Below are positions 46,545-57,444 of a DNA stretch of 64,000 nucleotides, in pieces. Numbering within the stretch: the stretch's first letter is position 1; every line of letters starts with the position of its first letter. The position numbers and the translations under genes are program-made. The notes under the pieces were generated by a model. It did no database searches, was not told the origin of the DNA, and saw nothing but the letters and a program-made list of their open reading frames with translations. The DNA is from Russula earlei (lineage: Eukaryota; Basidiomycota; Agaricomycetes; Russulales; Russulaceae): NCBI GenBank assembly GCA_025769875.1, contig JAGFNK010000147.1, positions 48,058 through 112,057 on the forward strand, read 5' to 3'.

Positions 46545-47049
46545 TGTTAAGATCTGACCGATCTTAATACCAACTCTTAGTGAAAAAAGTTGCTTGATAT
46601 AGTTCAAGCACCAGACTTTGAATCCTTTGATATTATCTCAGGAAGATTGGATGTAAGAGATGAGAAGGGCCTCTTTCCACTTAGAGTTAGCACTATAGTT
46701 TGTTTAGAGCATTTAGACAAGGTAAATATCTTGTCAAGAGAGTGCTATTTTCCATATACCTATACTATGAGATCCCTACGCATAGTAATCACAGTCATAT
46801 CCCAAAGACATACACTTCCTAGGTATCCAGTACCCCAACTAACAAGACCGCTGTACTCTGCAGGACTTGAACCTCCTACAGTACCCATCCCCCCACTGAC
46901 CGTACAGCCATACCAGTGAGTCACTTAAGATGCTCAGTAAACTAAATCACTAAGCAGAGATGAGTAAGCATGCATATGAGTAATCACAAATGAGTCAGTG
47001 AAGCATGGGTGAACAGGTGACAGTCAAGGAAAACATGAGAATCCTAACA
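46545..47049 (-). mobile_element. LTR (505 bp) inserted in the Myb gene
   Basis: It begins TGTTAAGATCTGACCG and ends CCTAACA, giving the short inverted termini TGTTA/TAACA of LTRs. Just inside the adjacent element is a purine-rich tract on the minus strand (AGAGGGAGAATGG), as expected for a polypurine tract before a 3' LTR of a minus-strand element. If it is the 3' LTR of the element to the right, its 5' partner was not found in the window. The target duplication would be GCTCA (46540-46544), but this could not be verified without the partner. Confidence 0.65.
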
Positions 47050-47081
47050 CCATTCTCCCTCTAGACTAGGTCTGGCATGAC

Positions 47082-48898
47082 CTAGTCACTTACTCCATGA
47101 TAACCTTTGACCCACTCACCTTCCCACCCTTCCGTCATGTCCAGAGCATCTTGCTCAGTGAGTAGGGTAGGGATGTCCCTATCTATACACCTTGGGCTGT
47201 ATTCTAGAGAATTCAGCTCCTTGTAGTATTCATATTGCTTTATTTCTGCTTTGGTTGTGGCTGATCCCAAGTTAGAGGTACTAGCCCTAGGCATGCATTG
47301 TGAAGTCGAAGCTAGGCACACTGCATTGGGGACTTCTCGAGCTGGGAGCCTGCCGCCTTGCCTTCGCAGTTGGGGGAGCGCTGGATTCCCCTCTGAGTTG
47401 AGCACTACATTGTAGGGTTCGTCCTCTACCACCTCTTCCTCAGTCTTCCTCGCCCAGTGAGTGGGGGTTCTGATCCAGGACCTAGCTTCAGCTGGTGTGG
47501 CATGTTGTGAGGTTATAGGAGTTGGAGTCAGGGAAGGAAGGGGTGTGTCCAAGTTTATAGTACCATCATTTAAGACTGGTCATCACTAGTTGCTCTGCAG
47601 CAGAGGTTTCCACTGTGGTACTTGTTAGTGTGCTTTTGAGACCTTCTACTGCACAGGATGTGCACACAAGAGTGATCTTGAGGTCGTCAACTGCAGTTGA
47701 TGCTGCTCATGCATTAGCCACTGCATCTTGCAAGACCCCTACTGTGCCTCATAAATGTCCCCTCAGAGTCCTTTCCTCTGGTAGAAGTGGCCTCAGATGA
47801 CTGCACTGCTTGATAGGCTGGAAGAACTTGTGTTGGTTGGGGACTATACATTGTTGGCGAGAGATGCAGGCATAGTGGGGCATCTCGCAGTGTCGGTCGC
47901 AGTGTCCTTTCCATCTGCACCATTGGCACTTGTGCTCATACATGAGCTGCCACCATTTAGCCATTCCTGCATTGTAAGGGGAGGACGGAGGGTGAGAAAA
48001 CTTTCCTCGCTCAATTTCTTCCTCCTCGCGAGCTCCTGAAGATGGTCCTGCTTCTCCTCCCTCATCATCCTGAGAATCTTTGCTTCCAGCCCCTCCTCTA
48101 ACTCTTTCTGCAACATGGTGGGCCACGAGGATTTGTACCTCCACTAAGAGGAGCTCTTCTTGCCATAGTCCCGTACCCTCCAGAATGCCTTGCGGGCTGT
48201 TAGCTCTTGTGATAAGAGTCCACATTTCTTGTGTGCGAGGGAGGAATTTGGCAGCTCGGAGATGAGAATACGCTCCCTTGTAGATATCCTCCACTCTAGC
48301 TCTATCGAGAGCCAATTGATCTCTTTCTCTCTGAATAACCTTTTGCTGCTTGTTGAGCACCTGATTTCGTCGAGCCAGGCTAGAGAGTCGCATGGAATGT
48401 GTGTGTAATGGATGTAAGGAGGGAGTGGAACATGTGGAGAGGGAAATTTGGGACGTCAGCTGTAAGAACATCAGGGTATTCTTCTTCACCATCTGGACGG
48501 AACTCTGGGTAGAGGTTGTAGTTAGGGTGCGCATATAGGGGTTCTCCGAAGACCAATTTGTACCTCCCTTGACAGCCCCAGATGAATGGTTCTTCTGAGC
48601 CTGGATTTCCACCCACACCCCATCGAATATACTTGGCTGGAATGAGTTCGTGCCAGTCGTTTGGGATAATGATGTGGACAGGGTGTTGACTGGGGTCGTA
48701 GTGCTCCCACCCTTCTCCAGGGATGTTGGGGTCCATGTAGGTACTCGTAGGGGAGTGAGGTGTGATGGGAACAGGACTAATCAATTCTTCCATCGTAGGT
48801 CCAGGGGGGATGACTGTCTCAAGGTACTTGAGGTTGGGGAGAGATGGGGAAGGTGTTCGGACATGGTAAGAGGGCGATGCTCGTTCATCTGTAGACAT
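47082..48898 (-). pseudogene. Third ORF of a gypsy element: coiled-coil CCHC zinc-knuckle protein (broken)
   Basis: The ORF starts MSTDERASPSYHVRTPSPSL, 66 nt after the stop of the chromodomain-ended pol, and ends about 33 bp before the 505-bp LTR, so it occupies the env position. It contains a folded segment (HIIIPNDWHELIPAKYIRWG, PFIWGCQGRYKLVFG), a coiled coil (VLNKQQKVIQRERDQLALDR), a charged linker and a zinc knuckle C-x2-C-x3-G-H-x4-C (CQWCRWKGHCDRHC), followed by PHYACISRQQCIVPNQH. It is not env-like: there is no signal peptide or membrane segment. At least two frame changes (near 48390 and 47700) break it, though introns could account for some. The same knuckle layout recurs at 51672-53351. 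Function unknown. Confidence 0.65.
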
Positions 48899-48964
48899 AG
48901 TCGTTCTGTTGCCAACAAGATCAAGGAAGACGGGGAGTAATTGGTCAATATGGACATGACTAAG

Positions 48965-51094
48965 TCATTGACAGAGATCTTCAATGGGGGATGAAGGCCT
49001 ACTAGAATCAGTGTCACTTTCCATGCAGGTTTTTATAGTCCTGATGGCTGTAGGGTTTGCTTTGTGAAAGTCTTTCACAAGGTCGGGGGCATGTAGATTC
49101 GTGGCTGGCTCCCAAGAGTCGTGAGCAGAGGAGTATCCCTTCCAACGAACATAATACTGCAGCTGTTTCTTCTTCCCAACACGCCTTGACCCCAAAACGT
49201 TTTCAAGTTCCCACTCCTATTCATTGTTTACAACATCTGGTGGTGGTTCTTCATAATTTTTGCCATACTCCTCCATCTCCTGATATGGATGCAAGAGGTT
49301 AGCATGGAAGACGTCGTGCACCTTCCATTGATCTGGTAATTGCAATTTGTATGCTACTGGGCTTATCACTTCCTTGATTTTGAATGGTCCTAGTCTTTTT
49401 GTGGCTAGTTTGGCCATGGGCTGAAACATTTTGATGTTCTTTCCTTCTAACCATACTTTATCCCCTTCTTTATAAGGTTTGAACCCTATTTTCTTCTTCA
49501 GTAGTCTATGCCCTAACAGGATAGCTTTCTGGGCATCCCGCCTTGCCTTTTGTAATGATTCCTTTCTTTCTTCAAGTTTTGGGAAGTTTCCTACTGTAGT
49601 TGGTTGGTAGGTCTTGGGAAGAAATCCCATCCACAACTCATATGGTGTCTGTTGTGTAGCACTGGAGGTATGTGAGTTTATAATGTATTGAGTTACTGGC
49701 AACAAGTCCGCCCAATTGTCTTGTTGGAATGAATTATATCTGCAGTATAGTCTTCACTGTTTGATTGGTTCTTTCTGATTGCCCATCGGTCTGAGGATGA
49801 TACGCCGTACTCATGTTCCTGTCTATTTTGAGTTGTTGACAAAATTCTTGGGCAAGCTTTGATGTAAAGCAGGTGTCTCTGTCTGAAATGATCTTGTCTG
49901 GTAAACCCATGAATGGGAAGACTCTCTCGTGATAGATTTTGGCTAGGTCTTCCGTTCCCATAGTTTCTTTAAAAGGGAGTAGTATGACTGCTTTGGTACA
50001 GTCATGATCAGTTATAGTGAGTATGGAATCATATCCTTTAGACAGTGGCAATTTGGTGATGAAGTCCATAGCTATAGTTTAAAAAGGAGTTGCTTCTGTC
50101 TCAAGCGTTATTGGATATATTGGCAGCTCATTTCGCCTTGTGATGGTTTTATTTGATTGACACGTTGCACATCCCTTGACATAATTTTGAACCACCTGTC
50201 TCTGATTGGGCCACCAATAATCTCTTCTTATCGCAGTATAGGTTTTGCGCAACCCTGGATGTCCTGCTGTCGGTCCATTGTGATATTCTCAAAGGATTGC
50301 TTGGTATGCTTCCATGCCTCCCGTTACTACCAAGGCTGTGTCTTTCCTCCATTGTCCATTGACTATCTTGAGATTGTAATTGTCTTTCCATCGTTTCAGG
50401 AGTCTCACTCCTTACTTTCTCTGGTCAAGCCTGATTCTTTCCTCCATGGCTGTAACTTCTAGAACTTGAATGAACAGCTCATCTGGTAAAGTGGTGATTT
50501 CTTCCTTTTCCGGAACATCTGATCTGTAGTCAGGTCTTCATGACAGTCCATCTGCTCTATTTCTTTTTCCTGGTTGGTGTCGCAATTCCAGATTGTACTG
50601 CACCACTATGGGGAGATATCTTGCTACTCGGTCCCTCAGTTTTTGAGGTTCTTGATAGTACATTAGGTTTTTGTGATCTGTAAAGACCACTACCTTATGA
50701 GGCGATCCAAGTAAGAGATGTCTCCAGTTTTTGAGGGCGGCGACCAGTGCTAAGAATTCTCTATCCCATACTGCATAGTTTCGTTCCGCTGAATTTAAGG
50801 TTCTGGAATAATATCCCACTTCTCTTCTTATTCTTATTTGATCTTCATCATATTGATAGAGAATGGCCCCTAGAGCATAGGATGAAGCATTGACATCTAA
50901 GAAGAACTGTTGAAGTTTGGCTGCCAGAGTATTGGATCACTTGTGATTGCTTTGATCAATTTATCTAGAGCCTCCCGGCATTCATCTGTCCCTTGAAAAG
51001 GGACCCCTTTCTTGAGTAAACACGTTATAGGCAAAGCTATGGTTGAGAAGTTTGGTATGAAGGGTTGATGATACCCTATCATTCCTAGGGTTAC
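48965..51094 (-). mobile_element. Ty3/gypsy chromovirus pol remnant (RT end, RNase H, integrase, chromodomain)
   Basis: Read on the minus strand from 51094: end of reverse transcriptase (MIGYHQPFIPNFSTIALPIT), RNase H (TLNSAERNYAVWDREFLALV, VVFTDHKNLMYYQE, LELRHQPGKRNRADGLS), integrase zinc finger (GPTAGHPG with CATCQ), integrase core (MDFITKLPLS, ISDRDTCFTSKLAQEF, AYHPQTDGQSER), the GPY-type end (GPFKIKEVISPVAYKLQLPD) and a chromodomain (LQYYVRWKGYSSAHDSWEPA). Chromodomain integrases define chromoviruses. It is defunct: in-frame stops at 50289-50291 (TGA), 50079-50081 (TAA) and 49217-49219 (TAG), plus a frameshift near 49720-49740. The right end stops abruptly at the LTR at 51095; protease and most of RT are absent. 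Confidence 0.9.
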
Positions 51095-51641
51095 TGTTAC
51101 AGCGTTGCGGCCGTAAGAGCGTTAGCTCAAGGTTCAGTGGGACCGGCTCAAGGAGACCGGTTCAAGGGTTTAGTGTCTCAAGGCTGAGTCAGACAATGAC
51201 TCAGTCCGCAGACAGAGTCAATCTTCTGGTTCCACAGAAGAGGAGGATGATGAGAGAGAGGTAGAGGAGGAAGAGGAACACAAGGGTTCCTTGAGGTGTG
51301 CTTAGGTCAAGCAGAGTGTAGGTCAGCACAAGCAAGTTGTGATTGAGAGAGTATACAGGGCAAGGGATACGACAGGAAATGGGACAAAGCTAAGCTTGGG
51401 ACATTTCCCCAGCTTCTACAGGCACTTAAATACTGTATGTAGCAAGGCTGTACAGTACTATATGTGGAACAATAGATAAAAGGTAAGCCAATAGCAGAAG
51501 AGACTCAACAATAGATGAAACACAAGAGGTGAAACAATGAGGGACCATCAGCATCAAGGGATGAAACAATAACCAAGGTGAAACGTTAAAGAACAATAAG
51601 GAACATATTTGGATGAACTGAAAGAGGGGTAGATCATAACA
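51095..51641 (-). mobile_element. Second LTR-like sequence (547 bp)
   Basis: It starts TGTTACAGCG and ends GATCATAACA, giving TGTTA/TAACA termini. It interrupts the pol remnant, which ends at 51094 (flank GTTAC). It contains a TATA-like stretch (ACTTAAATACTG). A TCATGCCCCCCTCATGC stretch, purine-rich on the minus strand, follows. It is unrelated by eye to the 505-bp LTR and to the copia LTRs. No partner copy was seen in the window. Confidence 0.65.
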
Positions 51642-51671
51642 TCATGCCCCCCTCATGCTTAGTTCTCTGAA

Positions 51672-53351
51672 CTAATCGGTCTCAGGGCCTGACTCATGGA
51701 GTTTGTAACCCTCAACTTCTGGCCATGCGCTCTGTGGTCCTGTTGCCCTTTGGCAGAAGCCCCTATAGCTTCGATGGGTCCTCCGGAGCATGCAGTCCAC
51801 CTGTCCACTGCAATTAGTATGGGGTTTATTGCAGTCCTTGTTCCAGTGACCCCTAGTGTTGCAATGTTTGCAGACATGTTGTCGTTTCTGGAGTTGGTGA
51901 CGTTGTGCTTTGGTCATGCGTGCGGGGGTAAGTGGAGTGTTGGGGGTACCCGTGTCATCTGAGAACATTTGTGGAAAGTGAGAGGGTGATCCCATGGGGG
52001 CATTGTTTTGGGACTGGTCAACAACACGAGGAAGGTACTCAAGTGGGGGGGTCAAAGAAAGGGGAGGGTGAGTAGGAAGTGGAGGGGAAGGGGGAGAGGA
52101 GGGTTCTTTTGACTTCTCGATTCTGTCATAGCTCCCTACCAGTGAGTAATAGGGTCCAGAGCTACGAGTGAGGCCTCCATCGGTCATGAGGTTGTCAAGT
52201 TGGTGGCAGACTCGGATGGAGGTGTTATTGGCACGAAGACAGCTGCAGATGATGGCGGTTTCTTTGGTGTGGGATTGAATTTCATGGAGTCGATCAGCAA
52301 GCTGTCCTTGGAGAATGCTCAAAGCCCCTTGGATGGAGGCACGCTTGCCCTCCAAGACTTTCAATTGAAATGAACTGGTACGGAGGCAGTAGACATCAGC
52401 AAGGGCACCAGGGTCGTGGAGGTTCTTGAGAGCCTGGGCAACGTCAAAATGAAAGGGGTGGTCCTCAATTAAGAGGTGGAGGTCAGAGGCAGTGGTGGCA
52501 GGATGGGGAGCAGAGATGACAGGCCAAGCTATGAGCTTTTCTCCATAGGCGGGTTCTCCTCGACCCATAGTTCCTAGAAGCATGGGTTCATCATTGTATA
52601 AAGCGATACATAAGTATGGTAATAGACGTTTCCGTCCATTAATATTAATGTAAAAGGGGGGAATGTGTGTGTATGGTTCGTAAACAAACCAGGGGGGGCC
52701 AGGGTGAGTAGGGTCCACCTCAGTTGGAGTAGGTGAAGGGGTCCCTTCGCAAATGGCAAGCGGGTTGAGGGTGGCGGCAAGGTCCTGAAGTTTGGCTTCG
52801 TCCGGAATGACGAGGGTGCATTGGTCGATGATGTGTTGGATGACTTCAGGCGAGAGGGGCTCTTGTTTGATGGTGGGGGAAGGGGTGAGAATAGGTAGAG
52901 GGGACGAGTTAGAGGCGGGAGATGACATGGGAGTATTGTAAGTGGAGGTAGCATGTTCGTGGTGCCAAGCTGACCACTCAGAAGGAGTGGGGGTATTTAT
53001 GGGCACTGATTGTATGATGTGATTCCATATTAAGTCTGTAAGTACTGCCCTTCGTATGGACAGGTGAAACTCTGAAAAACGGGGGTCCATCATAAGAAGT
53101 TGGAAGCTGCGGAAGTCACCAGGGGAGAGAATTCTGGAAAAGAGTTGTTCCCTGGCGGCTATGTTAAAAATGGTGTGTCCACGGCTGGGGATAGTGGGGT
53201 CATTAACTGAATAGGAGGGGGGATTACGTGAATTGACTCAGGGGAGTAAAGTATGTTGTTGTATTGTAAGTCCCTGGAACTGATGTTCCAGGTTGTCTAG
53301 ATTTTTGTTTGGGTGGTGGGATTCTGTGGGGTTGGAGTCAGTGGTGGACAT
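51672..53351 (-). pseudogene. CCHC zinc-knuckle ORF next to an LTR (in-frame stop)
   Basis: The predicted start is MSTTDSNPTESHHPNKNLDN at 53351. After 37 codons there is an in-frame TGA at 53238-53240, after which the same frame is open for over 500 codons to 51672. Features in order: a proline/serine-rich N-terminus; a folded middle (PWFVYEPYTHIPPFYININ, LAYP-free KLIAWPVISAPHP, HPFHFDVAQALKNL); a coiled-coil stretch (LEGKRASIQGALSILQGQLA); a basic linker; and the zinc knuckle CKHCNTRGHWNKDC followed by PHTNCSGQVDCMLRRTH. The knuckle and the C-x4/5-C after it match the ORF at 47082-48898. It lies 30 bp inside the LTR at 51095-51641. A gag-like nucleic-acid-binding role is inferred from the knuckle only. 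Confidence 0.68.
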
Positions 53352-55150
53352 AATGCGGAGTTTGGTGGGTTGTTGTAGGTGAAAGGTAGCGATGGGCATC
53401 AGTGGATACTGAGACCACCTCCATAGCATTTGGGTCTCTTTGGTTTCGCCTTTTCCCATCCTGTAGGGATTTCATGTGATTCTCCCTGGTGGTCAACGAT
53501 CCACCTCCAGATCCAATATTAGCTTTCATAAGCTGGTCTCTGGCCTGTTCTTCCCTAGCAGCATTGATCCATGCTCGCAGATCATTGATGGCAGGTATGT
53601 CTCTGACTGGTCGATTGTAGATTTGTCACACCAGCCAGGTGATCAGTCCAGCCTTATAGGCTTCAACTGCTCCTGGTGAATTCTGGTCCCATCCTGCTTT
53701 ACTGAGCAGAACAAGGAATTTGCTCGTGTAATCATCCAGCGATGCTGCTTTGGACATGGACAATTGTTGTAGCTCCATGAAAGCGTCTTCAGGCTCTGTG
53801 GTGTCTTTGAATTCTCTAAAGAAGTCATCCACAAATTCAGTCCAAAAGAGCATGTCAGTTGGATCCAGCTGCACAGGTGCATAGGGAGACGGCGGGTCCC
53901 CATTTCTTTTTGCTTCTACCAGCTTCGTTTGGTTGACCACCCATTCATGCACTTTCTCTCCTTTGATGTAGGTGAGAGCTAAGGCTACTCGCTTCATTGG
54001 AATAGTCATGGTTGGGTTGTCACTGTTAAGCAAATTCCATAGATTGAAATCCTGGATGAAGTACTTCATCTTCTTCCTGTCTCCTTTGAAGACTTCAGGA
54101 GGGGTCTCCTTTCAGAGATCCATTGCCTCCATTGGGGCCTGGTGCCAGCTGAGGTGCCAAGTTCGCCCCCGGTCCTACAGGAGGTGCTGCAGGTGGTCCC
54201 CCTCCTGGAGGGCCTCCTCTGGGTGGGCCTCCTCCTGGTGCTGGTGGACCTGCGGGTCCAAAGGGGACTCCTCCACCTCCTGGTGGTCCTCCTGCACCAG
54301 GTGGACCGCCTCCAGGGTTTATTACAATGGTGGGCCCTGTTCTTCCACCTGCTGTCTGGGTGGCAATGGCGGCTGTCTGCATCGCTGCTATGGTAGCCAT
54401 TTTAACTGATTCTTCTGGTTCTTCAACAATTGTTGGTTCAATGGGTGAGATGTGTACTGTCTGCTCTAGTCTTTCAGCTAGCTCCAATATTTCTGGTGCT
54501 TCTACTTTCTGATCTGTAGTCAGAGGGTCCGACTTCTCTGTTTCTTCACTTGATGACTTTTGTATCAATGGAGCTGGGTCGTCTGGGCTTCTGGGTTCCC
54601 AATGAGTAGTATAAGGATCTGTCTTAATTCCTAGACCTAGAACCTTATATTCGTCAATGTCTTTGTCCTCTTCTGCATAGGGACATCCTTTGTGGTAATC
54701 AACAAACTACCACTGATCGTTGATGTATTTGCAAGGAAGGTAGCTTCCTTTATATCGGACCTCATATCTGTTAGGTCCTTCCTGGTCTGCCCAACACCAG
54801 ATGGCAGTCCCTTTGATTCCTGAGGGTAGATCATCCCTCTCTCTAGCTTTGAACCAACCAAATTTGGTTCCTTGCTTCAATTTCTGGTTGAACTTTACAC
54901 GTATGCTATGTTCACCTTTGATCTCCAGTTTGTCCGCTTGCCACTGCCTTTCCTAGGGAGTTGGGACTTGTGTGCCCACTTACCACTGTCTATGCCAATG
55001 ACAGTAGGGGTCTTTACAGAAGTATGCATGTGTCCAACCGTGCTGCTCGTTGAGAGTCACGTAGTACACCTTCTTCTTGTTGTGGAGAGGTCTGTATAGA
55101 TTCTCTCCCTTGACTACTTCAGCATAGGTTGCTGACTGTATGATGACTAG
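53352..55150 (-). mobile_element. Ty3/gypsy gag remnant
   Basis: From about 55150 down on the minus strand there is a fragmentary N-terminal region (KVYYVTLNEQHGWTHAYFCK; WCWADQEGPNRYEVRYKGSY) with in-frame stops. An acidic/alanine-rich section follows (VEAPEILELAERLEQTVHIS), then a glycine/proline-rich repeat section, then the capsid core (KYFIQDFNLWNLLNSDNPTM, VALALTYIKGEKVHEWVVNQ, LFWTEFVDDFFREFKDTTEP, FLVLLSKAGWD) and the tail DIPAINDLRAWINAAREEQA with RDPNAME. A frameshift near 54115 and an in-frame TGA at 53626-53628 show decay. The usual CCHC knuckle after the RDPNAM segment is missing; the sequence there runs directly into the neighbouring ORF. Confidence 0.8.
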
Positions 55151-57010
55151 GTCCTAGTCCTAAGGCTTCCTGCCTATTTCTGGTTTGCTTTCACAGCAAT
55201 GTCTGTGATAGAAGCTCGACTTATGTTAAGGCTCCAAAGTGCCTTAAATAAGATCAATGGTCACATCTATGAACACATCCTACCAATGCAGATATGCTTG
55301 AGTCAAGCAAGCAATACTCGTGGAGGGGAAGGGGTGTTAGATCCTTCTGGAGTATGGCAACAAGATGAGAGGGGCTCTGCAGACGGGGTAGGAGTCAACT
55401 GTTTGGGATTGGCAAACGAAGTCGAGCTTAAGGCTCAACTGTTACAACTGGGGGCTTTATATAGCCCTACAGGGATAAGGTTTGTGCTACTGTAGTACTG
55501 GTCAGTGCTATAGAAGCAAAAGGCAGCTCATAGAAGCAAGGTTGCTTCTATGTGAATGATCTCAGTGCTGGAAGCATTAAGTGCTTCCCTAGTAGCAATC
55601 TCGGTGTCATAAGTACTTTCCTAATCAAGGAATCGATGTATGTGGTGGTACAGGAACATCTGGGACAGAAGCAATGCTACTCATTGCTACTCATTGCTTC
55701 TTCAATACATCTTCAGAAAGATACGAGCAACGTGTTCCGAACACGATATCAATGAACATAAACGACGATCAAGATCTGATGCATGCATGATGCAAATGGT
55801 GCAGTCCATAGTTCAGGTGTTCTGGCATCTTCCAGAGCCCAAACCACTCGGTAACATGCCAGTCCCTCAATAGATGGTTTGCTGAGCCCTTTGCATCTCC
55901 AGTCTTGAATGGTGGTCATGTTGAGAGAAATCGATATATATTCCTTTGTGAGCATGTGGTTTGGGGTCAAGGGTTCAGAGGGTAAGCTTGTTCTAATGTC
56001 ACTGACTGGGGGTGGTGTCACTGACAAATTGTTTCATGCATGAGATGTGTGCACAGAGTCAAGTGAGAATGAGAGTTCTCGCAAGAATTGGGGAACTCGG
56101 TGACAACAATGCCAAGGCAATTGTGTACTGTGGAGAGGAAACTCAAATGATAAGTCTTCGCATTCGAAGACTTGAGGACATGAGAGACTTTTTGGGGTGT
56201 TTGCTTGATTCCCTGCAAGCCTACAGTCCTGAAGCTATAACCAGTGATATTTCATAGGAGAACAAGCTTAAGGCTTGTTCTTGTCAATTGACAGTCTTAT
56301 ATACATAGGGAACACTATATCAAATGGTGTCCTTAAGGGAACAGTGAGGCGATCAAGATGAGAACATGCCGGAACCTGATGGAATACATGAGTCTGCAGA
56401 TGAGTCATCAAACACGAGTTGGATGCAAGGTCCGTCCAGGTAGGCTAGCCCAGTTGCTGGTCTGGTCTGAGGTACCGGTTCTGTGACACCCTCTCTGGGA
56501 AATGGTTCATGACAGACTCACAGGACTGCTCCAATCAGATCCAAGGGGCATGAACCTTGTTGTGTCAGACCTATAAATGATATCACTGTGGAGTGCTTGG
56601 TGAGCATATGAGGTCATAGTGGAGTTGCTCAGTCAGCCATGATGTCATTGGAGCTTTATGACATGATATAGGTCATTCTAGGAAGTCTAGGAGACCTTCC
56701 AGTGTTTTGGGATTCAGTGGCTGAGTGGCCATGTGGCTAGTACATGGTGGGTCACCCAAATAGAGAGGAGGGTGTCCAAGTGAGCCACAGAGACTTGGAG
56801 GATGATGACAACTTGTGTTCTATGCTTATAGAAGGGAATGGTTGTTGAAAATAGAAGCAGATAGATGATGTGAAGTGGAACCAGCTACTTTGAGTGAAAT
56901 AGAACAATGCATGGCCAGGTCTTGGCCTTGATTCACAGCACTCTTGAACAATCAAACTCCACCCTCCACCATGACAGAAGGTGTGATGCAGGCATGATGC
57001 AGGTGTGACC
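55151..57010. other. Unassigned repeat-like DNA between two retroelements
   Basis: No LTR matching those at 46545 or 51095 is recognisable, though a 5' LTR would be expected here. Features seen: TATA-like stretches (TTTATATAGCCC at about 55450, TTATATACATAG at about 56290), short inverted motifs such as AAGCTTAAGGCTTG at about 56260-56280, and a short frame at 56012-56257 (VRMRVLARIGELGDNNAKAI) with no known relatives. Much of it is probably old transposon sequence. Confidence 0.4.
57006..57010. repeat. Left target-site duplication TGACC
   Basis: The five bases immediately before the left copia LTR equal the five after the right LTR, as produced by retrotransposon integration. Confidence 0.9.
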
Positions 57011-57395
57011 TGTTGCACAGCATAGAGCACAGCTAACAGGCCAAGCAACCCACCTTAGAGGTTGTGCTAATGCTCAAGTGATATTGGGGTGTGGAGCGAT
57101 ATGTATACTCATCTACATGTATGGTATTTATACCTCTATGACCCAGGGCTGTTCCTAAGTCCAAAAGAGGTGACTACAGGTGTCCACTATATCGCGCACT
57201 GAGTGACGCGTGATGTGGAAACGTTCTAGACACAGCATAAGGCTGCATCTTGTGATAGATAGTGTAGTATGCGTAACCCTATTGCCATAAGCGCATATAC
57301 TAAAGTTCTGTCTAACATGTAACATCTATGAGCGGATCTTGAACCTTGTATGAAGGTCTTCGCCTTCTTTGATCCGTTCTGGTTCCAGTTCAACA
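57011..57395 (-). repeat. Copia 3' LTR (385 bp)
   Basis: Starts TGTTGCACAGCATAGAG and ends TTCCAGTTCAACA (TGTTG/CAACA termini). It is collinear with the LTR at 62470-62854 without gaps, with 15 substitutions. Internal TATA-like sequence (GGTATTTATACC) is present. Confidence 0.95.
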
Positions 57396-57406
57396 CTCCC
57401 CCTTGC
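57396..57406 (-). other. Copia polypurine tract
   Basis: On the minus strand GCAAGGGGGAG directly precedes the 3' LTR, as expected for the plus-strand primer site. Confidence 0.75.
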
Positions 57407-57444
57407 TAAGTGCATTGGTAGATGCCGTGAGCATATTCCCACAT

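Noticed and set aside
55201..55900. Possible 5' LTR of the gypsy element starting TGTCTGTGATAG
   Set aside because: No matching LTR at the left end and no clear terminal CA or primer-binding site, so the boundaries cannot be supported.
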